Shown here: in pieces, positions 1-7,473 of the stretch
Layout: the number at the start of each line of letters is the position of its first letter
Position numbering within the stretch: the first letter of the stretch is position 1
Source of the DNA: Anaerocolumna jejuensis DSM 15929
Lineage (GTDB): Bacteria > Bacillota > Clostridia > Lachnospirales > Lachnospiraceae
Assembly (NCBI RefSeq): GCF_900142215.1
Contig: NZ_FRAC01000050.1
Span: 1 to 26,371, forward strand
Reading direction: 5' to 3'
DNA: 26,371 nt
Notes under the pieces: generated by a model
What the model was told of the DNA's origin: nothing
Databases searched by the model: none
The model's input: the letters and a program-made list of their open reading frames with translations, nothing else
Program-made: the position numbers and the translations under genes

Positions 1-251
1 AAAAGAAATATGAATCTCTTACAAAACGCCGTGGCAAGAAAAGAGCCATTGTTGCTATCGCTCGAATGATTCTTACTGCAATCTACCAAATGTTATCTAC
101 TGGCGAAGAGTGGAATCCTAGCGATTTATACAAAATCGATATGCCTGAAGCTTTAATTGAAAAGCAGAAAGCAAAGGCTATCAAACAAGCACTGAAGTTA
201 TTAGAACGGGAAGGATTATATCCTCCGCCAAAAGAACCTCTGGCTTCCTAA
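1..251 (+). CDS. IS110-family transposase, C-terminal part (cut by window edge)
   Basis: The frame is open from base 3 to a TAA at 249-251 and gives 82 residues. It begins KKYESLTKRRGKKRAIVAIA and continues through an ILTAIYQML helix, which resembles the C-terminal Transposase_20 region of IS110/IS116/IS902-type DEDD recombinases. These enzymes move their element using an RNA guide encoded in a non-coding end of the element. An internal ATG at 66 gives a 61-aa reading frame, but homology clearly runs upstream of it, so it is not the true start. The catalytic N-terminal RuvC-like domain lies outside the window, so I cannot tell whether the element is intact. Assignment is by recognition of the C-terminal pattern. 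Confidence 0.75.
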   Translation, partial: KKYESLTKRRGKKRAIVAIARMILTAIYQMLSTGEEWNPSDLYKIDMPEALIEKQKAKAIKQALKLLEREGLYPPPKEPLAS

Positions 252-431
252 TCATCATTAATCATCTACTTTCTCAAAAGTAGCCATTTTCGACAGCTTG
301 TTCAAGTGCGCCACTTTTTGGCTGACCTCTACTTTCTTTCACACTAAACCTCCTCTATTTTTATTCTAAAAGTAAGTACAGAAACAATATTCGAATCAAA
401 TACGGCAATACCGGATAAGCCTGTAAAATGT
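252..431. other. Gene-free gap between IS110-type transposase and the kdp operon end
   Basis: No credible reading frame is present. It should contain the right end of the IS110-type element, whose boundary I cannot place because such elements often lack terminal inverted repeats. A small hairpin lies at 266-283 (CTACTTT, 4-base loop, AAAGTAG). No clear rho-independent terminator for the kdp operon is visible in the 432-360 direction. Confidence 0.4.
266..283 (+). other. Small hairpin 3' of the IS110-type transposase
   Basis: A perfect 7-bp stem CTACTTT/AAAGTAG with loop CTCA starts 15 bases after the transposase stop. It is AT-rich and followed only by a short CCATTTT, so it is a weak terminator candidate at best. 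It could equally be part of the structured non-coding end of the element. Confidence 0.3.
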
Positions 432-779
432 TCAATATTTGACATGTACAGTATCATAATGATAAACCCTGGCACCTAATACCCGGTTAACAGACTTTAT
501 AAACCTCCGGTAGCCTCCGTCTTTGTCAGTTCTATGGGGAAGAGAGCGTCTCAGGATTTCGTCGGCATCTTCCCTGTCAAAGTCAAAGCAGCTTGTTAAC
601 AGTGATTTAACATCATCGGAAGCAGCGCCATGTACAAATTTATCTGCGGCCTTATAAACCTTGGTGTTTTCATAGTAACCGGAATATTTATAATCATAGT
701 ACTCCAGTATTTTCTTGCATCCGTAAATAATTGCGAGGGTGACTGCCAAAATACCAATATTTCCATAAAAACCGTCCAT
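432..779 (-). CDS. Unknown 115-aa single-pass membrane protein at the kdpC position
   Basis: I do not recognise this family. The start at 779 was chosen because an excellent GAAGGAGG lies 7 bases upstream of that ATG; an in-frame ATG at 803 would place the ribosome site inside the gene. The protein has a short N-terminus, one hydrophobic segment (about residues 7-20, IGILAVTLAIIYG), then KK and tyrosine-rich charged sequence, and a C-terminal helical region with a DFDREDADEILRRSLPHR stretch. Positive charges after the segment suggest N-out/C-in topology. It follows kdpB by 32 bp and ends the kdp unit, where KdpC normally sits. It shows none of the KdpC features (about 190 residues, large external domain, GSxLxGQ and SGSGLDPHISP-like motifs). 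A role with KdpAB is inferred only from position. Confidence 0.8.
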   Translation of the reverse strand: MDGFYGNIGILAVTLAIIYGCKKILEYYDYKYSGYYENTKVYKAADKFVHGAASDDVKSLLTSCFDFDREDADEILRRSLPHRTDKDGGYRRFIKSVNRVLGARVYHYDTVHVKY

Positions 780-811
780 AAAAGGACCTCCTTCTAATTC
801 CATGCCCCGCC

Positions 812-2866
812 CTATAATCCTAATAGGGACAGCAGTGGGGTAATGATGATATCTATTAATTTAATACCCACAAAGGGAGCAATGATGCCTCCAAGCCCAT
901 AAATCAGCATATTATGGGACAGCATCTTCTCTGAGCGCTGAGGCTTATATTTGACACCCTTCATGGCAAGGGGAATCAGGCAGGGAATGATGACAGCGTT
1001 AAAAATCAAAGCGGAGAGGATTGCGCTGTAGGGTGTTGAAAGCTGCATGATGTTTAATACCTTCATTTGAGGAATAACTGCCATGAACATAGCGGGAATA
1101 ATTGCAAAATACTTGGCAACATCATTGGCAATACTGAAGGTGGTCAGGGAACCCCGGGTAATCAGCAGCTGTTTGCCGATTTCCACCACATCCAGTATTT
1201 TCGTGGGGTCGGAGTCCAGGTCAACCATGTTTGCCGCTTCCTTGGCAGCTGAGGTTCCGCTGTTCATGGCGATTCCCACATCAGCCTGTGCAAGTGCCGG
1301 TGCATCGTTTGTACCGTCACCGGTCATGGCTACGACCTTACCCTCAGACTGTTCGGCTTTGATAGCCTTAATCTTGTCTTCCGGCTTGCATTCCGCAATA
1401 AAGCTGTCTACTCCGGCCTCCTGGGCAATGGTGGCTGCCGTCAGCGGATTATCACCGGTACACATAATGGTCTTAATCCCGATGGCACGAAGCCTTGCAA
1501 AACGTTCCACAAGTCCCGGCTTGATAGTATCCTTCAGATAGATTACTCCAAAGATACGGTCTCCTGCGCAGACCACCAGGGGAGTACCGCCAAGCTTCGA
1601 TACTTCATTGACCCTTGTTTCCAAATCCTTTGGTATCTGGCCGCCCAGGTCCCCGACGTATTTTTGAATGGCATCGTAAGCACCTTTTCGTATCCTTGTG
1701 CCATCGGGAAGATTCACACCGCTCATACGGGTCTGAGCGGTAAATTCCAGGAATTCCATTCCCATTTCCGGTTCCTGGTGCTTTCCGCTCAGCCGTTCTC
1801 CAAGCTCTACCACGGATTTTCCTTCGGGAGTATCATCCTTTAGAGAGCTTATTACTCCATAGCGGATCAGGTCCTGTTCGATTTCCTTGCCCACGGGAAT
1901 AAATTTGGAGGCCATGCGGTTTCCGTAGGTAATGGTTCCGGTCTTATCGAGGATCATGGTATCCACGTCGCCGCAGGCTTCAACGGCCTTTCCAGACATG
2001 GCAATAACATTAAAGCGTGTGACCCGGTCCATGCCGGCAATTCCGATGGCTGAGAGCAGTCCGCCGATCGTAGTTGGAATCAGGCATACGGTCAGGGCAA
2101 TCAGGGTGGAAATCTGCAGCCGGACACCGCTGTAAACCGCAATGGGATATAAGGTGACAATAACAATTAAAAAGATAATGGTCAGGCTTACCAGGAGGGT
2201 GTTCAGAGCTATTTCATTTGGGGTCTTCTTACGGGAAGCACCCTCTACCAGGGAAATCATTTTATCGAGAAAGGATTCTCCGGGATTTGAGGTGATCTGA
2301 ATTTTCAGCCAGTCGCTTACAACGGTTGTTCCGCCGGTAACAGAGGCAAAATCACCGCCGTTTTCCTTTAATACAGGTGCGGATTCTCCGGTAATGGCAG
2401 ATTCGTCCACCGAGGCAATTCCTTCGATAACTTCTCCGTCATTGGGAATGACTTCACCGGCTTTTACCAGAACGATATCCCCTTTTTTCAGAATGCCCGC
2501 ACTGATGACGGTTTCCCTTCCGTCCTCGCTGAGAATACGGGCCTGCATATCCTTTTGAGTCTTTTTCAGGCTTTGGGCCTGTGCCTTTCCCCGGCCTTCC
2601 GCAACGGCTTCCGCGAAGTTTGCAAAGAGTACGGTAATCAGAAGAATGACAGCTACGATGCCGTTATACAATCGCAGGTTACTTCCTGTATCACCGAAAA
2701 TATCGGGCAGAAAGCAGAGCAGCAGAGTGACGGCAAAGCCCAGCTCCACCACGAACATGACCGGATTTTTCATCATGTAGCGTGGATTCAGCTTTATAAA
2801 GGCTCCTTTTATGGAGGAGTTTAAAATATCCTTTGTTACAAATTTTGTTTTGGTTTCTTTACTCAC
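812..2866 (-). CDS. kdpB: Potassium-transporting P-type ATPase, subunit B
   Basis: Catalytic subunit of the KdpFABC high-affinity K+ pump, hydrolysing ATP at the membrane. The 684-residue length is normal. The actuator-domain TGES motif is at residues 159-162, the CLIPTTIGGL membrane motif at 261-270, the phosphorylated aspartate of DKTGT at D307, and the MTGDGTNDAPALAQADVGIAMNSG hinge motif follows in the P domain. S162 and D307 fall at the same numbers as in E. coli KdpB as I know it. The start is a GTG (2864-2866) with AGGAGG 8 bases upstream, only 13 bp after the kdpA stop, so translational coupling is likely. The C-terminus is complete. No kdpC follows. Confidence 0.97.
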   Translation of the reverse strand: MSKETKTKFVTKDILNSSIKGAFIKLNPRYMMKNPVMFVVELGFAVTLLLCFLPDIFGDTGSNLRLYNGIVAVILLITVLFANFAEAVAEGRGKAQAQSLKKTQKDMQARILSEDGRETVISAGILKKGDIVLVKAGEVIPNDGEVIEGIASVDESAITGESAPVLKENGGDFASVTGGTTVVSDWLKIQITSNPGESFLDKMISLVEGASRKKTPNEIALNTLLVSLTIIFLIVIVTLYPIAVYSGVRLQISTLIALTVCLIPTTIGGLLSAIGIAGMDRVTRFNVIAMSGKAVEACGDVDTMILDKTGTITYGNRMASKFIPVGKEIEQDLIRYGVISSLKDDTPEGKSVVELGERLSGKHQEPEMGMEFLEFTAQTRMSGVNLPDGTRIRKGAYDAIQKYVGDLGGQIPKDLETRVNEVSKLGGTPLVVCAGDRIFGVIYLKDTIKPGLVERFARLRAIGIKTIMCTGDNPLTAATIAQEAGVDSFIAECKPEDKIKAIKAEQSEGKVVAMTGDGTNDAPALAQADVGIAMNSGTSAAKEAANMVDLDSDPTKILDVVEIGKQLLITRGSLTTFSIANDVAKYFAIIPAMFMAVIPQMKVLNIMQLSTPYSAILSALIFNAVIIPCLIPLAMKGVKYKPQRSEKMLSHNMLIYGLGGIIAPFVGIKLIDIIITPLLSLLGL

Positions 2867-2879
2867 GAAAGTGTCCTCC

Positions 2880-4598
2880 TTAATTCCACAGGGTTAAATG
2901 TTCTGCTACCGGGCCGAGAATCACCGCCGGGAAAAATGTCAGTGCGGCAATAATAATTACCACCATGAGCAGGGATATGGTAAAGGTCCTTGTATCGGTC
3001 TTCAGGGTACCGATGGATTCGCTGACTGACTGTTTTGCCATCAGTGAGCCTGCAATGGCAAGCTGAATAATGATGGAGAGATAACGGCCAAAGAACATGA
3101 CCAGCCCTGTAGTGATATTCCAAAAGTAAGTATTGTCAGCCAGACCCTCAAAGCCGGAACCGTTATTGGCAGCGGAAGAGGCATATTCGTATAGGACCTG
3201 TGTCAGCCCATGGTGCCCTGGATTGGTGATTCCGGCAAGGCCGGCCTGCAGGGCGACGGCTAAGGCTGAGAACGCCAGAATCAGCAGAGGATGAATGATG
3301 ATACCCAGTGCCGTGAGCTTCATTTCTTTCCCTTCAATTTTCTTGCCCAGATATTCCGGTGTACGGCCAATCATCAGCCCGCAGATGAAAACAGCAAGTA
3401 TGGCGTACAATATCATGTTCATTAAACCAACGCCCTTCCCGCCAAATACCACGTTCAGCATCATATTCATAAGGGGAACGGCACCTCCGAGGGGTGTGAG
3501 AGTATCATGCATGTTGTCTACCGTACCAGTGGTAAAGGCTGTGGTAACCGTTGTAAAGAGTGATGACTGGGCAATCCCGAACCGGACCTCCTTGCCTTCC
3601 ATATTGCCCATGCTCTGGCTCAGGCCTGCCTTTTCAAGAAGGGGATTTCCGGCACTTTCGGCTGCAAAGCATACGATGAAACCAATGACAAGTAGGATGG
3701 ACATTACTGCAAAAATTGGCTTTGCCTCGCTGCCAATCAGATTCTTTTTTTCCTTTTTATTCTTCTTTTCCAGCCTGCTGTCCCGGACCATATGCCCGAA
3801 GGCAATTACACAGGAGCCTGGAAGCAGCATCATGGACAGCATTTCTACCATGTTGGTAAGGATATTGGGGTTTTCAAAGGGGGTACAGGAGTTGCCGCCA
3901 AGAAATCCTCCGCCGTTTGTTCCCAGGTGCTTGATGGATTCAAGTGCAGCTATGGGTCCCATGGCAATATCCTGCATCTTTCCTTCAATAGTCTGTACCG
4001 TTACATTGGCTGATAAATTCTGCGGTACGCCCTGGGAGACCAAAATCAGTCCGACCAGCAGGGAAAGGGGCAGTAAAACCCTTGTTGTGATGCGGATAAG
4101 GTCAACATAAAAGTTTCCCACAGAACTTGCTTTTCCGGCAAGCCCTCGTGTAAAGGCCATGGCAACGGAGAAACCGGTGGCCGCAGATGTAAACATCATA
4201 AAGGTGATTACCATCATCTGGCTAAAATACGAAAGTCCTGATTCCCCCGAGTAGTGCTGCAGGTTTGTATTTGTTATAAAGCTGATGATGGTGTTAAAGG
4301 ACAGGCTGGGTTCCATTCCGCCGATGCTATTGGGATTCAGAACCGGAAGAGACTGCAGCCTTAAAATCAGATAACCGATAAATACCATAATTGCATTGGT
4401 TGCAAGCATAGCTGCCGCATACTGCTTCCAGTTCATTTCTTTTTTATCAATACTGCACACACGGTAAACAGCATTGTCAAGCCGGTCAAATACCGGATCG
4501 GCAGCGGTATGCTGACCTGCCGCAATATGATATAAGTACTTTCCTGTTGGGATGATAAGAGCAACAAAAACTGCCAATATCACAATTATTTGAAGCAT
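2880..4598 (-). CDS. kdpA: Potassium-transporting ATPase, K+-channel-like subunit A
   Basis: Integral membrane subunit that binds and channels K+ in the Kdp complex; it belongs to the SKT/Trk channel superfamily. The 572 residues contain the four pore loops expected: SFNTIISFITNTNLQ near 100-114, LGTNGGGFLGGNS near 225-237, TTAFTTGTVDNMHDTLTPLGG near 352-372, and SSAANNGSGFEGLADN near 474-489. Q114 corresponds to the K+-contacting glutamine after TNTN/TNTNW in known KdpA proteins. About ten hydrophobic helices are visible. A lysine-rich loop (KKNKKEKK, about 278-285) is slightly longer than usual. The gene begins 18 bp after kdpF and is part of the same unit. Confidence 0.97.
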   Translation of the reverse strand: MLQIIVILAVFVALIIPTGKYLYHIAAGQHTAADPVFDRLDNAVYRVCSIDKKEMNWKQYAAAMLATNAIMVFIGYLILRLQSLPVLNPNSIGGMEPSLSFNTIISFITNTNLQHYSGESGLSYFSQMMVITFMMFTSAATGFSVAMAFTRGLAGKASSVGNFYVDLIRITTRVLLPLSLLVGLILVSQGVPQNLSANVTVQTIEGKMQDIAMGPIAALESIKHLGTNGGGFLGGNSCTPFENPNILTNMVEMLSMMLLPGSCVIAFGHMVRDSRLEKKNKKEKKNLIGSEAKPIFAVMSILLVIGFIVCFAAESAGNPLLEKAGLSQSMGNMEGKEVRFGIAQSSLFTTVTTAFTTGTVDNMHDTLTPLGGAVPLMNMMLNVVFGGKGVGLMNMILYAILAVFICGLMIGRTPEYLGKKIEGKEMKLTALGIIIHPLLILAFSALAVALQAGLAGITNPGHHGLTQVLYEYASSAANNGSGFEGLADNTYFWNITTGLVMFFGRYLSIIIQLAIAGSLMAKQSVSESIGTLKTDTRTFTISLLMVVIIIAALTFFPAVILGPVAEHLTLWN

Positions 4599-4616
4599 TG
4601 TATTTTCTCCGCCTTT

Positions 4617-4694
4617 CTAAAATTTTTCGGGATTGACCAGGGCATATAGCAGGTAACCACCCAGCGCAACAATCAAAATTCCAAGAAATATCAT
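4617..4694 (-). CDS. kdpF: KdpF small membrane subunit, 25 aa
   Basis: A 25-codon gene reading MIFLGILIVALGGYLLYALV followed by NPEKF. One hydrophobic helix ending in YALVxPEKF is the hallmark of KdpF, the stabilising peptide of the Kdp complex. AGAGGAGGT sits about 7 bases upstream of the ATG at 4694, and kdpA starts 18 bp beyond the stop. The match of motif, ribosome site and position makes this secure despite its size. Confidence 0.92.
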   Translation of the reverse strand: MIFLGILIVALGGYLLYALVNPEKF

Positions 4695-4708
4695 AATAAT
4701 TACCTCCT

Positions 4709-4801
4709 CTAAGATTTCTCAACCTGGTGCTCGCACCAGTCTGCAAACAGCTTGATCAGAAAGTAGCTGACGGCTAAAATACCAAGCATTAAAAAATCCA
4801 C
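4709..4801 (-). CDS. 30-aa hydrophobic peptide leading the kdp operon
   Basis: A 30-codon frame starting with GTG at 4801 and ending at TAG 4709-4711. It reads (V/M)DFLMLGILAVSYFLIKLF then ADWCEHQVEKS: one membrane helix followed by a polar tail. TAGGAGG lies 8 bases upstream of the GTG, and kdpF begins 14 bp after the stop. An internal ATG at 4789 has no good ribosome site, which supports the GTG. Small hydrophobic reading frames ahead of kdpA are known in clostridial kdp operons (the kdpZ/kdpY genes of Clostridium acetobutylicum, from memory). Whether this is their equivalent is not shown here. No function is assigned. Confidence 0.7.
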   Translation of the reverse strand: MDFLMLGILAVSYFLIKLFADWCEHQVEKS

Positions 4802-4836
4802 ATTCTATTCCTCCTATCTCAATTAATTTCCTGTAC

Positions 4837-4842
4837 AGTGTA
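4837..4842 (-). promoter_or_regulatory. Extended -10 of the kdpFAB promoter
   Basis: Read on the - strand the sequence is TGCTACACTGT, an extended -10 (TGnTACACT). The -35 region is poor, as expected for an activator-dependent promoter. Transcription would start near 4830, giving a leader of about 29 bases before the GTG of the 30-aa peptide, too short to hold a riboswitch. The same element, TGCTATACTGT, lies in front of kdpD. Confidence 0.6.
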
Positions 4843-4884
4843 GCATTTTTGCCATTAGTTTAGTGTTAGGGTTTTCCGGGGAGG

Positions 4885-4903
4885 ATTAAAATGGTATTAA
4901 GAT
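4885..4903 (-). promoter_or_regulatory. Candidate KdpE operator upstream of kdpFAB
   Basis: On the - strand this reads ATCTTAATACCATTTTAAT: two ATYTTAAT half-sites in direct repeat, 11 bp (one helical turn) apart, the typical layout for OmpR/PhoB-type regulators. It ends exactly 42 bp before the -10 hexamer and is centred near -64. The kdpD promoter has the same box with the same spacing. KdpE as the binder is inferred from the two target operons. Confidence 0.6.
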
Positions 4904-4911
4904 GGATTTTA

Positions 4912-4958
4912 TACAAAGAAAAGCAGCGGCTTTGACTTTCATATCAAAACCACTGCTT
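4912..4958 (-). terminator. Rho-independent terminator after the blaR1-like gene
   Basis: In the - strand transcript, 4958-4944 (AAGCAGTGGTTTTGA) pairs with 4935-4921 (TCAAAGCCGCTGCTT) to give a 15-bp stem with two G-U pairs and an 8-base loop, followed by TTTTCTTT. It sits 73 bp after the blaR1-like stop and just ahead of the kdpFAB operator, so it insulates the two units. Confidence 0.8.
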
Positions 4959-5030
4959 GTAATTTATTTGTGAGAGCCTTTTATTCCGCCGCTGAAACAA
5001 CGGTTTTAGACCACATTCGTTCAGAAAAAT

Positions 5031-7253
5031 CTATTTTTTAATACGCCGTTCATCAGATTTTTCAAAGGATACCTGGCTGGGAATGATGGAGACGGCGATT
5101 TGTTCGTTGCTGTACTGAGCTGTAATATTTTGAAGCTTAGCAAGAATATCTCCTTCGTTCATAGTCAATAGTTCCTCGATACCTGTTTTGTTCCAAAACT
5201 TTTGAATACCGCTGATAACCCCGCCAACACAACGGTCGCGTTCTCCAACAGTTATACTGCCGTCCAGGATATGATAGGAGCCTTGATAATATAAGGAACA
5301 AAATACCATCACTGCTTTATCCTGCTCCAGTGTCTTTACCGGGAGGCTGCTGCTGAACACAATATCCTTTTTGGATTCTCCGGTACGGCTGCTCTTAATC
5401 ATAGCCGCATTTTCCGAACCGGAATAATTGACTGTAAGGGTTACGAAAGAAAGCTCTTCCGGCGTCAAGGCTACGGCAAAATCATTCCAGGCCGTATCAA
5501 TTCCAATTCTTTCGCCTCTGTCATAATCTTCATTTCCCCATTCCAGCAGGTCAGCATTAAAATCAGTCAGCTTCCGTTTCTGATAATCCGCTGTTTTGAG
5601 TTTCATCAAGGAACGGTAATCTTCCCTGGTGGCATTGGGGTATTCTCGTTTTTCCGTAAGATTATCCTTACTTTCTTTTTGGCTTTCCTTGCTTTCGATT
5701 AATTCCAATGGTATAAAGGAATATTCAACACTGACGGTTAAGGCATTGCTGCTCCATTTTTTTGTGAGGCGGCCAATTTCGGCATCAATGGCTTTTTTCA
5801 TACCGGATTCATCCTGCAGCTTCTTTTCCGGCTGACTTTGGAAAAAGGTCAGAAGTCCATCCATAACTGCTTTGCGGGCCTTGGTATATTCCCCGACCTT
5901 TAAGCGTTTGGCATCTAAAATGGATAGGGTAGAGGTATATTCAAACTGCGCGTTGCTGGCATTCTCATAGCCGGTCATGCCTCCATTGCCGAAATAGCGT
6001 GATTTCCAGCTTTCCGCAGTAAGCGGTGTGAGCTCGTAAAACAGGAAGGCCGCTATATCATTCGTATCCTTCATTTCGTTCAACTGGTCATTCTGATAAA
6101 ATCGTTCTAAAAGGTTCCGATAGCCTTCCGTATCCGTAGCCTTCCAGACCTTTTGCTGAAATTCCTGCACGCGCATATCTTTATAACCATCAAAGCGCAA
6201 GGCTAAGAGCTTTTTGTATTCATCTTTTGTAAATGCCGTGTTTGGAATAGATACCGACTGACTTCCGGCAGAAACCAGTGTTGCACCTGTGAGTATAATT
6301 CCCGCCAGCACAAAACACAGAAGGGCAACGCCGGCTTTTTTACGTTTGCTGTCTAGCATAGACATTATTCGGTTCTTCATACCTCGTTTTCCTCCATAAA
6401 AATTGGTAGACAGTGCGGTTTGGTATGTCCTGCCGTTTCTTACAACCGCAATAATCGTTTCACCGTACTGCTTACGTGTCTGCATATCCTCATCCTGCAA
6501 TACAAGGGCGTCACAAGAGATTTCACACTGCAGGGAAGCAGCCCGCGCCATCAAATAGACTGCCGGATTGAACCAATGCAGAATAGTTGCCGCTAATATC
6601 ATTGCTTTGTACCATAGGTCATGCCGCTTGAAATGAGCCAGCTCGTGCCGCAAAATAAGGGTCAATTCCTCTTCGGAAAGCTGTATTGGCGGCATGAGAA
6701 TAACGGGATGAAAAAAACCGACCATCATAGGGCTTGAAATACTTGAACAGGTCCGGTACTCGATATTTGCTTTAAGGCCCTGTTCCCGTTTCAGAATGTT
6801 CAGTAGGTTTAAAATCGTGGGGGTGGTTACGGTATCGCTCCATCGGCTTGCCATTTTCATAAAGCGCCTGTGCCGCAGAAGGTGACAGGCTGACGTGAAA
6901 AGGACACCTGCCAGCCAAATGAGAAGGCCAATGGTCCATATTGATAATTGCGGCATTTTTGTTACTGTTTCAGAAGCGCTGGTCAATACCTCCGCAGTAT
7001 TGTTTGTCACCGGGGATGTGGGAGTGAATGGCACGGGCATTAAGGGTGTATTTGTGCCCTGTGGGGGTAAAAAAGGGAGCTCAATCAAAGGCCGGAAAGG
7101 AATTAGCCAGCCAACCGCTATTACCAGCCAAATCATGTAACGCCATTTGGGAGCATACCGTTTTGACAGTATTGGCAAGGCTGCTGCGTAAAGAAGTGTT
7201 ATAACTGACATGGACAGGGTGCATTGCAGCAGGGCAGCTAAAAATGCTTCCAT
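5031..7253 (-). CDS. BlaR1/MecR1-like M56 family metallopeptidase with long extracellular C-terminus
   Basis: Membrane zinc protease of the M56 (BlaR1) type, which normally cleaves a BlaI-type repressor after an external signal. The start at 7253 (MEAFLAALLQ) was chosen over an upstream in-frame start because ACAGGAGGG lies about 8 bases upstream; this gives 740 aa. Hydrophobic segments are near residues 4-28, 38-53, 103-122 and 308-326. The zinc motif HELAH is at 203-207, with the downstream CEISCD ligand glutamate at 244. The external part (about 331-740) has no recognisable SxxK/STYK penicillin-binding sensor domain, so beta-lactam sensing is not supported. The gene begins 1 bp after the stop of the truncated blaI, so coupling survives although its expected substrate is broken. 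Confidence 0.85.
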   Translation of the reverse strand: MEAFLAALLQCTLSMSVITLLYAAALPILSKRYAPKWRYMIWLVIAVGWLIPFRPLIELPFLPPQGTNTPLMPVPFTPTSPVTNNTAEVLTSASETVTKMPQLSIWTIGLLIWLAGVLFTSACHLLRHRRFMKMASRWSDTVTTPTILNLLNILKREQGLKANIEYRTCSSISSPMMVGFFHPVILMPPIQLSEEELTLILRHELAHFKRHDLWYKAMILAATILHWFNPAVYLMARAASLQCEISCDALVLQDEDMQTRKQYGETIIAVVRNGRTYQTALSTNFYGGKRGMKNRIMSMLDSKRKKAGVALLCFVLAGIILTGATLVSAGSQSVSIPNTAFTKDEYKKLLALRFDGYKDMRVQEFQQKVWKATDTEGYRNLLERFYQNDQLNEMKDTNDIAAFLFYELTPLTAESWKSRYFGNGGMTGYENASNAQFEYTSTLSILDAKRLKVGEYTKARKAVMDGLLTFFQSQPEKKLQDESGMKKAIDAEIGRLTKKWSSNALTVSVEYSFIPLELIESKESQKESKDNLTEKREYPNATREDYRSLMKLKTADYQKRKLTDFNADLLEWGNEDYDRGERIGIDTAWNDFAVALTPEELSFVTLTVNYSGSENAAMIKSSRTGESKKDIVFSSSLPVKTLEQDKAVMVFCSLYYQGSYHILDGSITVGERDRCVGGVISGIQKFWNKTGIEELLTMNEGDILAKLQNITAQYSNEQIAVSIIPSQVSFEKSDERRIKK

Positions 7254-7254
7254 G

Positions 7255-7470
7255 TTAATCCCTCCTGTCCTTAAGCCATTTTGCCAATTCGTCAAGGTCG
7301 CTGTCTTTTATTTTTTTGCCGTCATAGAGGGTTGTAACCAGGCTGGCAAAGGAATTGTCATGAAAGCGTTCCATGAAGTCACCTGTTTCAAATTTCAAAT
7401 AGTCCTCTTTTCCAATCATAGGGAAGTAGGTACGTTCCTTGCCGTTCTTCTCCGTCCGCAAAAATCCCCG
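7255..7470 (-). pseudogene. Decapitated BlaI/MecI-type repressor (C-terminal half only)
   Basis: From about 7470 the frame reads GFLRTEKNGKERTYFPMIGK and continues to KWLKDRRD, which is the wing of the winged helix plus the dimerisation domain of a BlaI/MecI/CopY repressor. The usual N-terminal 55-60 residues, including the recognition helix, are missing. Immediately upstream in the same frame stand the TAG (7471-7473) and the kdpE stop TAA (7474-7476), so a deletion appears to have joined kdpE to the middle of blaI. A TTG at 7459-7461 could start a 68-aa product, but no convincing ribosome site precedes it. Such a product might dimerise but could not bind DNA. Confidence 0.8.
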
Positions 7471-7473
7471 CTA

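Noticed and set aside
432..803. The small gene after kdpB as a divergent KdpC
   Set aside because: It is too short, has none of the KdpC motifs, and its charge pattern puts the soluble part inside the cell.
1083..1541. 152-aa frame on + strand opposite kdpB, and similar long + frames at 3295-4110 and 8775-9152
   Set aside because: They are antisense to intact kdpB, kdpA and kdpD, have no ribosome site or family resemblance, and reflect codon bias of the real genes.
2863..3123. 86-aa frame on - strand across the kdpA/kdpB junction
   Set aside because: It is a shadow of the kdpA 3' end; kdpA is intact to residue 572 with normal motifs.
432..3123. Frameshift or truncation of kdpB explaining the absence of kdpC
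   Set aside because: kdpB has a normal length and C-terminus, and the next gene has its own strong ribosome site.
4486..4746. 86-aa frame on - strand spanning kdpF and the 5' end of kdpA
   Set aside because: It overlaps three better supported genes in another frame and shows no sensible protein pattern.
4802..4836. c-di-AMP (ydaO-type) riboswitch before kdp
   Set aside because: The predicted leader is only about 29 bases, far too short for that riboswitch.
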